Shown here one piece after another: positions 44,922 to 53,716 of a DNA stretch of 64,000 nt (its first letter is position 1; every line of letters starts with the position of its first letter). The position numbers and the translations under genes are program-made. Under the pieces are notes generated by a model. That model saw only the letters and a program-made list of their open reading frames with translations. It was not told the DNA's origin and made no database searches. Source of the DNA: JACKDW01 sp964621785 (lineage in GTDB: Bacteria; Myxococcota_A; Polyangia; Nannocystales; Nannocystaceae); NCBI GenBank assembly GCA_964621785.1, contig CAZUPD010000013.1, forward strand, positions 1 to 64,000. The letters are read 5' to 3'.

Positions 44922-45665
44922 ATGAAGATTGTCATGCTCGGAGCGACCTCTGGGATGGGGCGCGCAGTCGCCCGGCGATTTGCGGAGCGCGGGGAGCAAC
45001 TGTTTTTGCTCGGCCACGAACCCGAGGAACTCGAGCGCAGTGCGGCCGACCTCTCGGCACGGGCTCCGGATTTTCGCGGAAACGTCGGGCACGCCCATTG
45101 TGACCTGCGCGAGCCAGAAGACTTTAAAATGGCGCTGACTGTCGCCGATAAGGCCCTCGGGGGTTTTGACACGGTCGTTGTCACGGCTGCGGTGTTTGCC
45201 AGCCAAGAGCAGCTCGAGGCCGACATCGATCGCACCGAGGAGATGCTGCGGATCAACTTCACCAACACCGTCGTATTCTGTGAGCATGCACGTAATGCGC
45301 TGCTCGCCCGCGGGGGCGGGACACTGTGTGTGTTCTCCTCGGTTGCCGGCGATCGCGGACGCAAACCGGTGGCCCTCTACGGGGCGGCCAAGGCCGGGCT
45401 CAGCACCTATCTCGAGGCGCTCGACCACAAGTATCACAGCCAGGGCCTACGGACGATTTGCGTCAAACCGGGGTTTGTAAAAACCGGGATGACAGCCGGT
45501 CTCAAACCCCCGCCGTTTGCCGGCGAACCCGACCAGGTGGCAGCCCTCGTCGTGCGAGCGATCGACCGCGGGACGCCCGAGGTCTACGCCCCGTCGATCT
45601 GGCGGCTCATCATGTTTGTGATTGTACATCTACCTCGGTTCATCATGCGCAAGGTCGGATTCTAG
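44922..45665 (+). CDS. DprE2-like short-chain reductase
   Basis: 247 aa SDR. The Rossmann motif is unusual: LGATSGMGRAVARRFAERG. The active site YGAAKAGLSTYLEALDHKY and C-terminal hydrophobic helices (IWRLIMFVIVHLPRFIMRKVGF) match DprE2 (decaprenylphosphoryl-2-keto-erythro-pentose reductase), which works with DprE1 at the membrane. The gene order supports the pairing. A second copy of the DprE set is not visible in the window. Confidence 0.8.
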   Translation: MKIVMLGATSGMGRAVARRFAERGEQLFLLGHEPEELERSAADLSARAPDFRGNVGHAHCDLREPEDFKMALTVADKALGGFDTVVVTAAVFASQEQLEADIDRTEEMLRINFTNTVVFCEHARNALLARGGGTLCVFSSVAGDRGRKPVALYGAAKAGLSTYLEALDHKYHSQGLRTICVKPGFVKTGMTAGLKPPPFAGEPDQVAALVVRAIDRGTPEVYAPSIWRLIMFVIVHLPRFIMRKVGF

Positions 45666-45827
45666 CGGGTTGGCATGGTGCATGCGTCGGCTTGTCCGCT
45701 CGGTCGACAATCTCGGCGACCTCGAGCGCAATGGACAACTTTCGAGGTACGAACACAGCGACCGTTGGGATGTTCTCGACAGCGACACGCGGGTGTTTCC
45801 AGATAGAATCAGGACGGGGAGGGCGGC

Positions 45828-46769
45828 ATGAAGATCGTAATACCGGGCGGGACGGGACAGGTCGGGCAACTTTTGTGCAGGTCGCTCGCGGCCGAGGGCC
45901 ATACCGTCGTCGTGCTCAGCCGCAGTGGTCACGGGCAAACGGTCGCTTGGGACGGGCAAACACTCGGACCTTGGGCGCGGGAACTCGACGGTGCCGACGT
46001 CGTCATCAATCTCGCCGGCCGCACAGTTAATTGCAGGTACACAAAGCGAAATCTCGAACAAATGATGTCCTCACGGGTCGACAGTACCCGTGTCGTCGGT
46101 CAAGCGATCGCCGCAGCCTCGCATCCTCCCCCGGTGTGGCTGCAGATGAGTACAGCGACGATCTACGCCCATCGGTTCGATGATGCCAACGACGAGGATA
46201 CCGGGGTGATCGGCGGTGACGAGCCAGGTGTGCCGAGTTATTGGGGTTACAGTGTCGAGATCGCCAAACGCTGGGAACAGACCCTCGACGAGGCCGAGAC
46301 CCCGGCGACCCGGCGGGTCGCGCTGCGCACAGCGATGGTCATGACACCCGATCGCGGAGGTGTGTTTGACACATTGTTGGGACTCACGCGCAAGGGTCTC
46401 GGGGGAGCGATGGCCGGCGGTCGGCAGTACGTCTCGTGGATCCATGGTGAAGATTTTGTACGTGCAATTAAATGCCTGATCGACGAGGAGCGTTGGCGTG
46501 GCCCCGTCAATCTCGCAGCACCCCATCCGCTGCCACAACGCGAATTCCAACGGGTGCTGAGGCAGGCTGCGGGAGTCGGGCTCGGGCTGCCGGCGATGAA
46601 GTGGATGCTCGAGGTCGGTGCCTGGTTTTTGCGTACCGATACCGAACTCGTGCTCAAGAGCCGACGGGTGATTCCGGGACGGCTACAGGCCGCGGGGTTT
46701 GAGTTTGCCTATCCGACCTGGGAGCGCGCTGCCCAGCATCTCGTCGGAGAGTGGGCGAGGCAACGGTGA
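45828..46769 (+). CDS. NAD-dependent epimerase, TIGR01777/YfcH family
   Basis: 313 aa. GGTGQVGQLLCRSL is the nucleotide-binding start, INLAGRTVNCRYT the second conserved block, and STATIYAHRFDDANDED the active-site region. This set belongs to the YfcH/SulA-homologue family, whose reaction is unknown. Palindrome copies lie at 46032 and 46457. A hairpin follows the stop codon. Confidence 0.85.
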   Translation: MKIVIPGGTGQVGQLLCRSLAAEGHTVVVLSRSGHGQTVAWDGQTLGPWARELDGADVVINLAGRTVNCRYTKRNLEQMMSSRVDSTRVVGQAIAAASHPPPVWLQMSTATIYAHRFDDANDEDTGVIGGDEPGVPSYWGYSVEIAKRWEQTLDEAETPATRRVALRTAMVMTPDRGGVFDTLLGLTRKGLGGAMAGGRQYVSWIHGEDFVRAIKCLIDEERWRGPVNLAAPHPLPQREFQRVLRQAAGVGLGLPAMKWMLEVGAWFLRTDTELVLKSRRVIPGRLQAAGFEFAYPTWERAAQHLVGEWARQR

Positions 46770-46776
46770 GCTCGAA

Positions 46777-46810
46777 GCCCAATCATTTATGTATCAGCAA
46801 GTGATTGGGC
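46777..46810. terminator. Bidirectional hairpin between convergent genes
   Basis: GCCCAATCA (46777-46785) pairs with TGATTGGGC (46802-46810) over a 16-nt AT-rich loop. It lies 8 nt after the epimerase stop and overlaps the last codons of the opposing hydrolase gene. The loop contains TGTATCAGCA, a member of the second repeated motif described in the findings. Confidence 0.6.
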
Positions 46811-47749
46811 GACCTCGGACCAAAACTCCCGGATCTCGTCGGTGATCCGCTCGGGAAACTCGGCCGGGAGGGCGTGGCTGGCCTCGGGGATCACCGTCCA
46901 CTGGCCGTGGGGGATGGCAAATGCCATCGTCCGCATGGTTTCCAGGGGTACAAATGTGTCCCGGGCCGCGGCGATAATACGTGTAGGCACATCGATTGTC
47001 GGCAGGACATCGTCGGCGCAGTGGCGGTCGGCCTGCTCTAACATGGTCAAAAATAACTCGGGATGGATGGCTGCGAGCTGTTTGGTGTAAAAGTCGAAAT
47101 CCTCGGGCTGGATGTGGTCGGCGTTGAGCTGGAATTGCATGGCGAGATCCCGCAACCAGGCCGATGACAGGACCGTGCGCCAGGTCTTACCGACGAACGA
47201 AGCTGCCAATTTGGCGGAACCTGCGACCAACGGGAGGGCGTAGCGAAACATGTCGGTGCCCTGAAAGTTGATCAGAACACGTCCCGAAGGCCCGGCCAGC
47301 GACATCAGTCCGGCAACCAACGGTCGGTGGCGGCGAAACACTTCGAGCGCGACTTGGAAGCCCATCGAAAACCCGACCAGGAGGACGCGCGAGAGTTGGA
47401 GGTGGCGACAAACTGCAGCGGCATCGTCGGCGAGTACCTCGATACCGAGGCTCCACGGACGCGGTGGGTCGGGGCTTTCCCCATGGCCCCGGTAGTGCAT
47501 CGTGACGACTTGGTGGTCGCGCGCCAACTCGGGGACAATCCGGTGAAAGGCCCATCCCGAACACCCGATACCGTCGAGGATCAGGATGGTCGGAGACGGT
47601 GCATGACACGAACCGTAGGTCGCAAAAAAGACCTCGGCACCATCGCCGGTCTTGATCCGGCACGACTGCTGTTCAGGAAGAGTCACCACAAGGTTGTAGG
47701 TGAAACGATTCGCGGCACAGCCCCGATATGGGGGTGTGCCGCAAAACAT
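46787..47749 (-). CDS. Alpha/beta hydrolase
   Basis: 320 aa in the open frame. Two adjacent GTG codons at 47689 and 47686 are likelier starts, since conserved sequence begins soon after. Nucleophile elbow GFSMGF, acid in AARDTFVP, catalytic His in EASHALPAEFPE. A conserved HYRGHGES motif precedes the nucleophile. It is a typical haloperoxidase/esterase-like hydrolase in the cytoplasm; substrate unknown. It lies just downstream of a small RHH gene on the same strand. Confidence 0.82.
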   Translation of the reverse strand: MFCGTPPYRGCAANRFTYNLVVTLPEQQSCRIKTGDGAEVFFATYGSCHAPSPTILILDGIGCSGWAFHRIVPELARDHQVVTMHYRGHGESPDPPRPWSLGIEVLADDAAAVCRHLQLSRVLLVGFSMGFQVALEVFRRHRPLVAGLMSLAGPSGRVLINFQGTDMFRYALPLVAGSAKLAASFVGKTWRTVLSSAWLRDLAMQFQLNADHIQPEDFDFYTKQLAAIHPELFLTMLEQADRHCADDVLPTIDVPTRIIAAARDTFVPLETMRTMAFAIPHGQWTVIPEASHALPAEFPERITDEIREFWSEVAQSLADT

Positions 47750-47764
47750 GTTCTCAGCAGTCGA

Positions 47765-47989
47765 CTATGTCGCAGATGTTGTCTCGTTTTTGCCGCGGGT
47801 ATCGTCGACTTCATCATCCGGAATGTCGTTCACACTCGGATACTTCATGATTTCTCGTCGAGCAATCTTCCACGCTTTTTGGACAATCCAGGAGAGAGAG
47901 CGGTCTTGGCGGGCAGCCTCCTCTTGAATCTCCTTGAGCATCCGCTGGGGAAAGTATAGTGACTGCTTACGCTTGTCGGATGTTGCCAT
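47765..47989 (-). CDS. Small ribbon-helix-helix-like protein (TIGR04563 type)
   Basis: 74 aa. The core KRKQSLYFPQRMLKEIQEEA then RQDRSLSWIVQKAW is the pattern of the TIGR04563 family, small proteins common in myxobacteria that resemble ribbon-helix-helix DNA-binding domains. The tail is acidic. No antitoxin-style partner gene is adjacent, so it is probably a transcription regulator rather than part of a toxin pair. The family name is recalled from pattern, not searched. Confidence 0.75.
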   Translation of the reverse strand: MATSDKRKQSLYFPQRMLKEIQEEAARQDRSLSWIVQKAWKIARREIMKYPSVNDIPDDEVDDTRGKNETTSAT

Positions 47990-48202
47990 GTACTCTGTGC
48001 TCCCCTAGTGAAATTCGGGATTCCAGGGTAGGGTACGCTGCATTTGAAAGTCAACCGTGAGAGCCCAACTTCTTCATCTACCTGCGCGCCCGATCAGTCG
48101 TTCGAGTCCGCACCCGTGGGCGCAAGCCAACTGCAGGCTGATTTGAGTGCTTCTGAGACACGTGCGCCGGAAGTTGTAGGCACACACCACGAGCGCGCGC
48201 AG

Positions 48203-48892
48203 ATGGACGACGAAGATGCCGATACTCCCGTCGATGGGCGAACGACACGCGCGATGCAGCGTCGCGAGCAGCGGCGAAACGCGATTCTCGTAGCCGCAAA
48301 ACAGGTTTTTCGCGAGAAGAGTTACCACAGAGCGTCGGTCCACGACATCATCGATCGCGCCCAGATCGCCCGCGGCACCTTCTATTTGTATTTCAATAAT
48401 AAGCGCGAGATCTTCGCCGAGCTGTTGGCGACGTTTCTGCAACTGATCCGCCAAAGTGTACGGCGCATTTCACTCGATCCCAACGACGGTCCCCCCCTCA
48501 TGCAGATGCGGGCGAACTTCCGCCGGGTGATGACTGTGGTGATCGCACATGAAGATCTTGCTTCGATCACGTTGCGCCACGCGTCATCGGTCGACCCGGA
48601 AATCGGCGGTCAAGTACGTGCTTTTTTCGATCAAGTGGTCGCACTGGTGGAGCGTGCGGTCCAGATCGGTCGCAAGCTTGGGATCGCTCGAGAAGACTGC
48701 GACGATCACATCATTGCCATCAGTGCATTGGGCGCGCTACGCGAGATTTTGCCGCGGATGATCGAGGCGCAAAAGTCGACGCGGGATGCGGTGAACACGG
48801 GGCAAGAACCATCGCCACCCGATATTCTCACCGATATCGAGCGGCTCGCCGACGAACTCCTGACCTTCTTTGTGCGCGGGGTGTTTACCTGA
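48203..48892 (+). CDS. TetR-family transcriptional regulator
   Basis: 229 aa from the ATG at 48203. The frame is open to a TTG at 48044, but the residues before 48203 are a low-complexity Ser/Ala-rich stretch and would be unusual for TetR. The N-terminal helix-turn-helix is VHDIIDRAQIARGTFYLYFNNKREIF. The C-terminal ligand domain is unassigned. It is divergent from the small RHH gene. A possible target is the neighbouring alpha/beta hydrolase, which is inference. Confidence 0.85.
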   Translation: MDDEDADTPVDGRTTRAMQRREQRRNAILVAAKQVFREKSYHRASVHDIIDRAQIARGTFYLYFNNKREIFAELLATFLQLIRQSVRRISLDPNDGPPLMQMRANFRRVMTVVIAHEDLASITLRHASSVDPEIGGQVRAFFDQVVALVERAVQIGRKLGIAREDCDDHIIAISALGALREILPRMIEAQKSTRDAVNTGQEPSPPDILTDIERLADELLTFFVRGVFT

Positions 48893-48971
48893 CGCGAGCT
48901 CTTCGATAAAATCCCACCCCCCAACTGCGGCTGGGGTTGTTGTTTCGAGCACACGAGGCGGATGGACGCGC

Positions 48972-49346
48972 ATGGCCCTCACAAAAACGCAGCTGGCGAA
49001 GTTTAAACGACTCCTCACCGACAAGCGGGAAAACCTGCTGGTGCAGGCGCAAAAAACCCTCACCAACGAGATGGTGCTCTCGCCCGACGACCGGATGGAC
49101 GAGGTCGATCAGGCGTCGAGCGAGTATATGCAAGCTTTCTCGTTTCGCCTCCGCGGGCGCGAACGCTTTCTGATCGACAAGATAGACTTGGCGCTGCGCA
49201 AGATCGACGACGGAAGCTACGGTGTGTGCGAAGACTGCGACGAGATGATCGGCCTCAAGCGCCTGCAAGCGCGTCCCGAGGCACCCCTGTGCATCCAGTG
49301 CAAAGAAGCCCAGGAAAAAGAAGAAGCCGTTTACGCCGAAGACTAG
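48972..49346 (+). CDS. DksA/TraR-family zinc-finger regulator
   Basis: 124 aa. The ATG at 48972 starts MALTKTQLAKFKRLL. A coiled coil with DDRMDEVDQASSEY, matching the DksA D-x-x-D tip, precedes a four-Cys zinc finger (GVCEDCDEMIGLKRLQARPE then LCIQCKEAQ). DksA proteins bind the RNA polymerase secondary channel and work with ppGpp. Its small size resembles the short DksA forms common in myxobacteria. Confidence 0.9.
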   Translation: MALTKTQLAKFKRLLTDKRENLLVQAQKTLTNEMVLSPDDRMDEVDQASSEYMQAFSFRLRGRERFLIDKIDLALRKIDDGSYGVCEDCDEMIGLKRLQARPEAPLCIQCKEAQEKEEAVYAED

Positions 49347-49539
49347 CCCAGAGGTCGTACCCACGGGCGAGTTGCCCGGGCCGCGCGTCGTAAATTATGT
49401 TGTATCACCAAGTTTTGTCCGTCAACGATAGAGGTCCGGACACACTGCCTCGCTGTCGCCGGCCGATGGGACGCTCGAGCAGAGACGCATCAAATCGCCC
49501 GCGTGCGAAGCGGGGGAATAACCACAGGCTGCTAGACTG

Positions 49540-50412
49540 GTGATCCCTGGCGTCTCTCCCAACACCCTGCTCAGCCTGTACGGTCCGAGTGTCGCCCTCG
49601 CCTTTGTCACCGCTTGGGTGACCATGCGCATTCACAGTCAGCGCGCGGGGCTCCCCGACCTCGGGACGCCGTTTGTGCTGTCGGCGATCGCCGGAGCCCT
49701 CGGAGCGCGGGCGTTTTATCTGTCGTCGATCGGCGCATTTTCAGGGGCCGAACTCTTCAGTTTCCAAGCCGGAGGCATGACCCTCGCCGGGGGCTTGGTG
49801 GTGGCGATTGCCGTGAGTGCCCTGCTCGTGCGCTGGTGGACGGTCGAACATCGACCGCCCTATCTGTGGTGGCGGTGGATGGACTGTGTCGCGCCGGCAT
49901 TCGCCGTCGGGGTGATCATCGAGCGAGTCGGAGCATTTTTGGCGGGTGTCGACTTCGGCAGCTATGCCGGCCCGACGGATATCGGTCATGCGTTCGCGGT
50001 TCGCTACCCTGCCGGTTCACTGGTCCACCGCTACCAAGAAATGCATCTACAACAGCTGCCCGGATGGAGCCCCGAACAGGCCGCCCCAGTCCACCCCGTT
50101 CAGCTCTACACCGCGTTGGCCGGGCTTGCGATGTTGTTGCTCGCCCGCTCCTTGCGAGGGCGCGTGCACACCCACGGCGTGACCATGTTGACGCTCCTAG
50201 GTCTGTTCATCGGTGTCCACTTGGTCATTCTCGAGTCTTTCCGGTTCGGTGCGAGTGAGATCGTATGGGGGCCATTGCATCTACACCAGATCGGTGGCCT
50301 CGGCCTTCTGGTCGCCCTCGGGTTGGCAGCCCGCCAGCTCGTGTTTGCCCAGGCACAAACACCACAAGCTGCGTCGGCCAGTGGCGACGAGGAGCCCGAG
50401 ACTGATGGCTGA
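49540..50412 (+). CDS. Lgt-like prolipoprotein diacylglyceryl transferase, divergent
   Basis: 290 aa, GTG start. Seven hydrophobic helices with the Lgt layout: an early GGMTLAGGLVVAIAV, then ERVGAFLAGVDFG, then HPVQLYTALAG. In E. coli Lgt the corresponding segments carry essential H103 (GGMSFHGG) and R143 with an Asn-rich signature (GRIGNFING). Here the His is Ala and the NF-N-E signature is replaced, although an Arg is kept. This is therefore a divergent paralogue whose activity is doubtful. A canonical lgt is expected elsewhere, since many lipoproteins are encoded here. The stop overlaps the next gene by 8 nt. Confidence 0.75.
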   Translation: MIPGVSPNTLLSLYGPSVALAFVTAWVTMRIHSQRAGLPDLGTPFVLSAIAGALGARAFYLSSIGAFSGAELFSFQAGGMTLAGGLVVAIAVSALLVRWWTVEHRPPYLWWRWMDCVAPAFAVGVIIERVGAFLAGVDFGSYAGPTDIGHAFAVRYPAGSLVHRYQEMHLQQLPGWSPEQAAPVHPVQLYTALAGLAMLLLARSLRGRVHTHGVTMLTLLGLFIGVHLVILESFRFGASEIVWGPLHLHQIGGLGLLVALGLAARQLVFAQAQTPQAASASGDEEPETDG

Positions 50413-51079
50413 CGAACCGTTGGTGGTGGTCATCCACGGCGCCCTGCGTTCACGGGTGGGCCTGTGGCCGGTGGTGTGGTCCCTGCGTCGACGCGGACTC
50501 CAGGCGCGGGCGTTCGGCTATGCGACCCGGCGCGACCCCTTGGCGGTGCACGGCGAGCGCTTGGCAACCGCGATCGAGCGCTGGCGACAAAAACGCGGAG
50601 ATGATCTCGAGCGACCGTTGCCGTTGCTGTGCCTGCTGACCCACAGTATGGGCGGATTGGTTGCGCGTACATATTTAGCGAGCAGCGCGGCTGCCCGTCA
50701 GTCCCAGCGCCAGCGGGTGTGGATGTTTGCGCCGCCCAACCAGGGGTCGTACGTGGCCGATAAACTCCGCGACCTCAAACTGTTTCATTGGGTCTACGGA
50801 GCCGCCGCCAAGGAGTTGCTTCCCGAACGCGTGCGCGAGCTCGGGTCGGTCCCAAAATCCGCCGAGGTGCGGATCGTTGCCGGGGGGTCGCTGTCCGGCG
50901 ATCGGGGGTTGCACGGATGGATCCCAGGCAATCACGACGGCCTGGTCCGGGTTGACGAGACGGGGTTTGAAGGCCACCAACCAGAGCTCGTGGGCGGGTC
51001 ACACAGCACGATGCAGTGGCGCCCGGAGTTGCTAGCAGCGGCGGCGGCGTTCTTTTCGGCGGATGTGCCGACGCCGTAG
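50405..51079 (+). CDS. Lipase-like alpha/beta hydrolase
   Basis: 224 aa. The ATG at 50405 overlaps the Lgt-like gene by 8 nt (ATGGCTGA), implying coupled translation. The oxyanion strand VVVIHGALRS, nucleophile elbow THSMGG, a PPNQGS turn and a C-terminal GSHSTMQW with the likely catalytic His match PGAP1/DUF676-like acyl hydrolases. The lack of a signal peptide suggests a cytoplasmic enzyme. Coupling to an Lgt-like protein hints at lipid or acyl-protein turnover, which is inference. Confidence 0.8.
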   Translation: MADEPLVVVIHGALRSRVGLWPVVWSLRRRGLQARAFGYATRRDPLAVHGERLATAIERWRQKRGDDLERPLPLLCLLTHSMGGLVARTYLASSAAARQSQRQRVWMFAPPNQGSYVADKLRDLKLFHWVYGAAAKELLPERVRELGSVPKSAEVRIVAGGSLSGDRGLHGWIPGNHDGLVRVDETGFEGHQPELVGGSHSTMQWRPELLAAAAAFFSADVPTP

Positions 51080-51248
51080 ATCTTAGGTTGGGTCGAGGAC
51101 CGTTCAGCAGTTGTATGTATTTACAAGCTGAGGCGTCTCAAGTCGTTATGAACTCGGGCGACCCCGACCGCGCGTCAGCCGATGCGGTCAAGTTTGACTG
51201 AGAACCGAACCGTCTCCAATCGAGACACCGTTCGCTTCCAGGGTGGAA

Positions 51249-51322
51249 TGCCGAGGGGCGGACTTGAACCGCCGACCTGAGGGTTATGAATCCTCCGCTC
51301 TAACCAGCTGAGCTACCCCGGC
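51249..51322 (-). tRNA. tRNA with CAT anticodon (tRNA-Met, elongator-type)
   Basis: A cloverleaf folds on the minus strand: acceptor GCCGGGG paired with CCTCGGC (one G-T pair), anticodon loop TTCATAA, T loop TTCAAGT. The first acceptor pair is G-C, so it is not the initiator tRNA. An Ile-tRNA with lysidine at C34 would look the same at this level. Discriminator A; CCA is not encoded. No nearby integrase. Confidence 0.9.
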
Positions 51323-51574
51323 TAGGGGTCGCGTGAGTATCGAACTCTCTCGGGCGAGTCAATAGCGTCCTCCCTCGGCACCTCCGTCTTCCTCCCCGAC
51401 TGTGAGGCCACGGCGCCGAGGATGCAGCGTTTGTGTCGCCGCTGCTTCGCTTGTGAGTGCACCCACTTTCCCCAGAGTGTGATTGCCCCGAAACCGATGC
51501 AGACAGCCTGGGTTTGGAGCTATGTCGTCACCCATCGACGAGTTTGCGTCCCGAGCGAGAAAGGTACGACAGCG

Positions 51575-52774
51575 ATGTCCCGAGAAGTTGTGATCGTCAG
51601 TGCAGTCCGAACCCCCATCGGCAGCTTTCAGGGCAGCCTCGCCTCCCTTCCTGCGCCAAAACTGGGTGCCGTAGCGATCAAAGGGGCTCTCGAGAAGGCC
51701 GGCGTGAAAGGTGAAGACGTCGACGAAGTCCTCATGGGTTGCGTGTTGCCGGCCGGCGTCGGCCAGGCCCCTGCGCGTCAGGCCAGCAAGTTCGCTGGCA
51801 TTCCCGATTCGGTCCCCTGCGTCACCCTCAACAAAGTCTGTGGCTCGGGTCTCAAGACCGTGGTCATGGCCGCCCAGGCGATCAAATGTGGTGACGCCGA
51901 GATCGTCGTCGCCGGTGGCATGGAGAGCATGTCCAATGCGCCATATCTCCTGCCCAAGGCGCGGACCGGTTATCGCCTCGGCAACGGCCAATTGGTCGAT
52001 GGCCTCGTCCACGACGGCCTGTGGGACCCCTACAACAACTTCCACATGGGCAACGCCGGCGAGATTTGTGCCGAAGGTTGCAGTATCGATCGCGCCCGCC
52101 AAGACGAGTACGCCGCCGAGAGCTACCGCCGGGCCCAACACGCGGTCAAAGAGGGGCTTTTTAAGCCTGAGATTGTACCTGTCTCGGTGCCCCAGCGCCG
52201 CGGCGATCCGGTGGTCGTCAGCGACGACGAAGAACCGTTTCGCGGCAACATCGAAAAGCTGACCGGGCTGCGCAGCGTGTTTAAAAAAGACGGCACCATC
52301 ACCGCCGGGAACGCCTCGACGATCAACGACGGCGCCTCAGCTGTGGTGTTGATGAGCCGCGAAGAAGCCGACCGTCGCGGGCTCAAACCGCTGGCTGTGA
52401 TCCGCGGCTACGCCGGTCATGCCCAGGCCCCCGAGTGGTTCACCACTGCCCCCGCCGGCTCGATCGAAGGCGTCCTCAAAAAGACGGACCTCCAGGTTGC
52501 CGACATCGACCTCTGGGAGGTCAACGAGGCCTTTGCAGTCGTCGCCCTCGCCAACCAAGACAAACTCTCGATCCCCGGCGACCGCCTCAACATTCGCGGT
52601 GGTGCAGTCGCCCTCGGACATCCGATCGGCTGTTCCGGTGCCCGGATCCTCACCACCTTGGCCCACGCCATGCAACAGACCGGCAAGCGTCGGGGCATCG
52701 CCTCGTTGTGCATCGGTGGTGGTGAAGCCGTGGCGGTTCTGATCGAAAACGAGGCCGTCGGCGCGGCGTCCTAA
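51575..52774 (+). CDS. Acetyl-CoA acetyltransferase (thiolase)
   Basis: 399 aa. The ATG at 51575 follows GAGAAAGG. Active residues: C89 in NKVCGSGLK, the His in GGAVALGHPIGCSG and the second Cys in CIGGGEAVAV. The absence of a mitochondrial-style insertion and the length fit biosynthetic/degradative thiolase II (PhaA/AtoB type). It condenses or cleaves acetyl-CoA/acetoacetyl-CoA. It is first in an operon encoding a full short-chain beta-oxidation set. Confidence 0.95.
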   Translation: MSREVVIVSAVRTPIGSFQGSLASLPAPKLGAVAIKGALEKAGVKGEDVDEVLMGCVLPAGVGQAPARQASKFAGIPDSVPCVTLNKVCGSGLKTVVMAAQAIKCGDAEIVVAGGMESMSNAPYLLPKARTGYRLGNGQLVDGLVHDGLWDPYNNFHMGNAGEICAEGCSIDRARQDEYAAESYRRAQHAVKEGLFKPEIVPVSVPQRRGDPVVVSDDEEPFRGNIEKLTGLRSVFKKDGTITAGNASTINDGASAVVLMSREEADRRGLKPLAVIRGYAGHAQAPEWFTTAPAGSIEGVLKKTDLQVADIDLWEVNEAFAVVALANQDKLSIPGDRLNIRGGAVALGHPIGCSGARILTTLAHAMQQTGKRRGIASLCIGGGEAVAVLIENEAVGAAS

Positions 52775-52837
52775 ACCAGTTGTATCATCAATGTTTTGCC
52801 AGGCCTGCTCCCTGGCATCACACCACGGAGAGTCTCG

Positions 52838-53716
52838 ATGACTGCAGATATCCTCAGCAACATTCAAACCATCGGCGTGTTAGGGGCCGGGCAAATGGGC
52901 GGTGGGATCGCCCAGGTTGCCGCCCAGGCGCAATTCGCCGTCCTACTCGCTGACATCGACCTCGCGCGGGCCGAGGCCGGCAAGGCGACGATCGCCAAGC
53001 TCCTCGGGCGTCGGGTTGAAAAGGGCAAGCTCGACGGCTCGGTCCGCGACGCTGTCTTGGCTCGGATCACCCCGGTTGGCAGCCTTGCACAGCTCGGCAC
53101 GGCCAACTTTGTGGTCGAGGCCGCGACCGAAAACATCGACCTCAAAAAGAAGTTGTTTCGCCAACTCGACGAGGCCGTGCCTGCCGGCGTGATCCTCGGG
53201 ACCAACACCTCGTCGATCAGCATCACGATGTTGGCCGCCGAGACCTCGCGGCCCGAACTCGTGGTCGGGATGCACTTTATGAACCCCGTCCCGATCATGA
53301 AGTTGGTCGAGATTATTCGCGGGTTACAAACCGCTGACACGACCTACGCGACCACGCTGGCACTCGCCCAGCGCATGGGCAAGACTACGATTACCAGCAA
53401 GGACTGCCCTGGGTTTATCGTCAACCGGATCCTGATTCCGTTGATCAACGAGGCCTGCTTCGCCCTGCAAGAAGGCTTGGGTACGCCCGAGGACATCGAT
53501 ACCGGGATTCGCTTGGGTCTCAACCACCCGATGGGGCCGCTCGCACTCGCCGATCTCATCGGCCTCGACACCTGTCTGGCGATCGCCGACGTGCTTCACC
53601 GCGAGTTGGGGGACGACAAATACCGGGCGGCAAATATCTTGCGTATGCATGTAGCTGCCGGTTGGCACGGGCGCAAGGCCGGACGCGGATTTTACGATTA
53701 CAGCGCGGGGAAGTAG
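52838..53716 (+). CDS. 3-hydroxybutyryl-CoA dehydrogenase
   Basis: 292 aa. The ATG at 52838 follows CGGAGAG. NAD-binding VLGAGQMGGGIA opens the protein; the catalytic HFMNPVPIMKLVEII and the helical C-terminal domain (KDCPGFIVNRILIPLINEA) match the Hbd/PaaH family. It oxidises 3-hydroxybutyryl-CoA to acetoacetyl-CoA. The stop is directly followed by the enoyl-CoA hydratase start. Confidence 0.95.
   Translation: MTADILSNIQTIGVLGAGQMGGGIAQVAAQAQFAVLLADIDLARAEAGKATIAKLLGRRVEKGKLDGSVRDAVLARITPVGSLAQLGTANFVVEAATENIDLKKKLFRQLDEAVPAGVILGTNTSSISITMLAAETSRPELVVGMHFMNPVPIMKLVEIIRGLQTADTTYATTLALAQRMGKTTITSKDCPGFIVNRILIPLINEACFALQEGLGTPEDIDTGIRLGLNHPMGPLALADLIGLDTCLAIADVLHRELGDDKYRAANILRMHVAAGWHGRKAGRGFYDYSAGK

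Noticed and set aside
47765..47989. Small RHH protein as the antitoxin of a toxin-antitoxin pair
   Set aside because: The adjacent co-directional gene is an ordinary alpha/beta hydrolase, not a toxin, and no small partner frame is present.
3..51322. tRNA genes as possible island attachment sites
   Set aside because: Neither tRNA has a nearby integrase, a duplicated 3' end or a change in base use.
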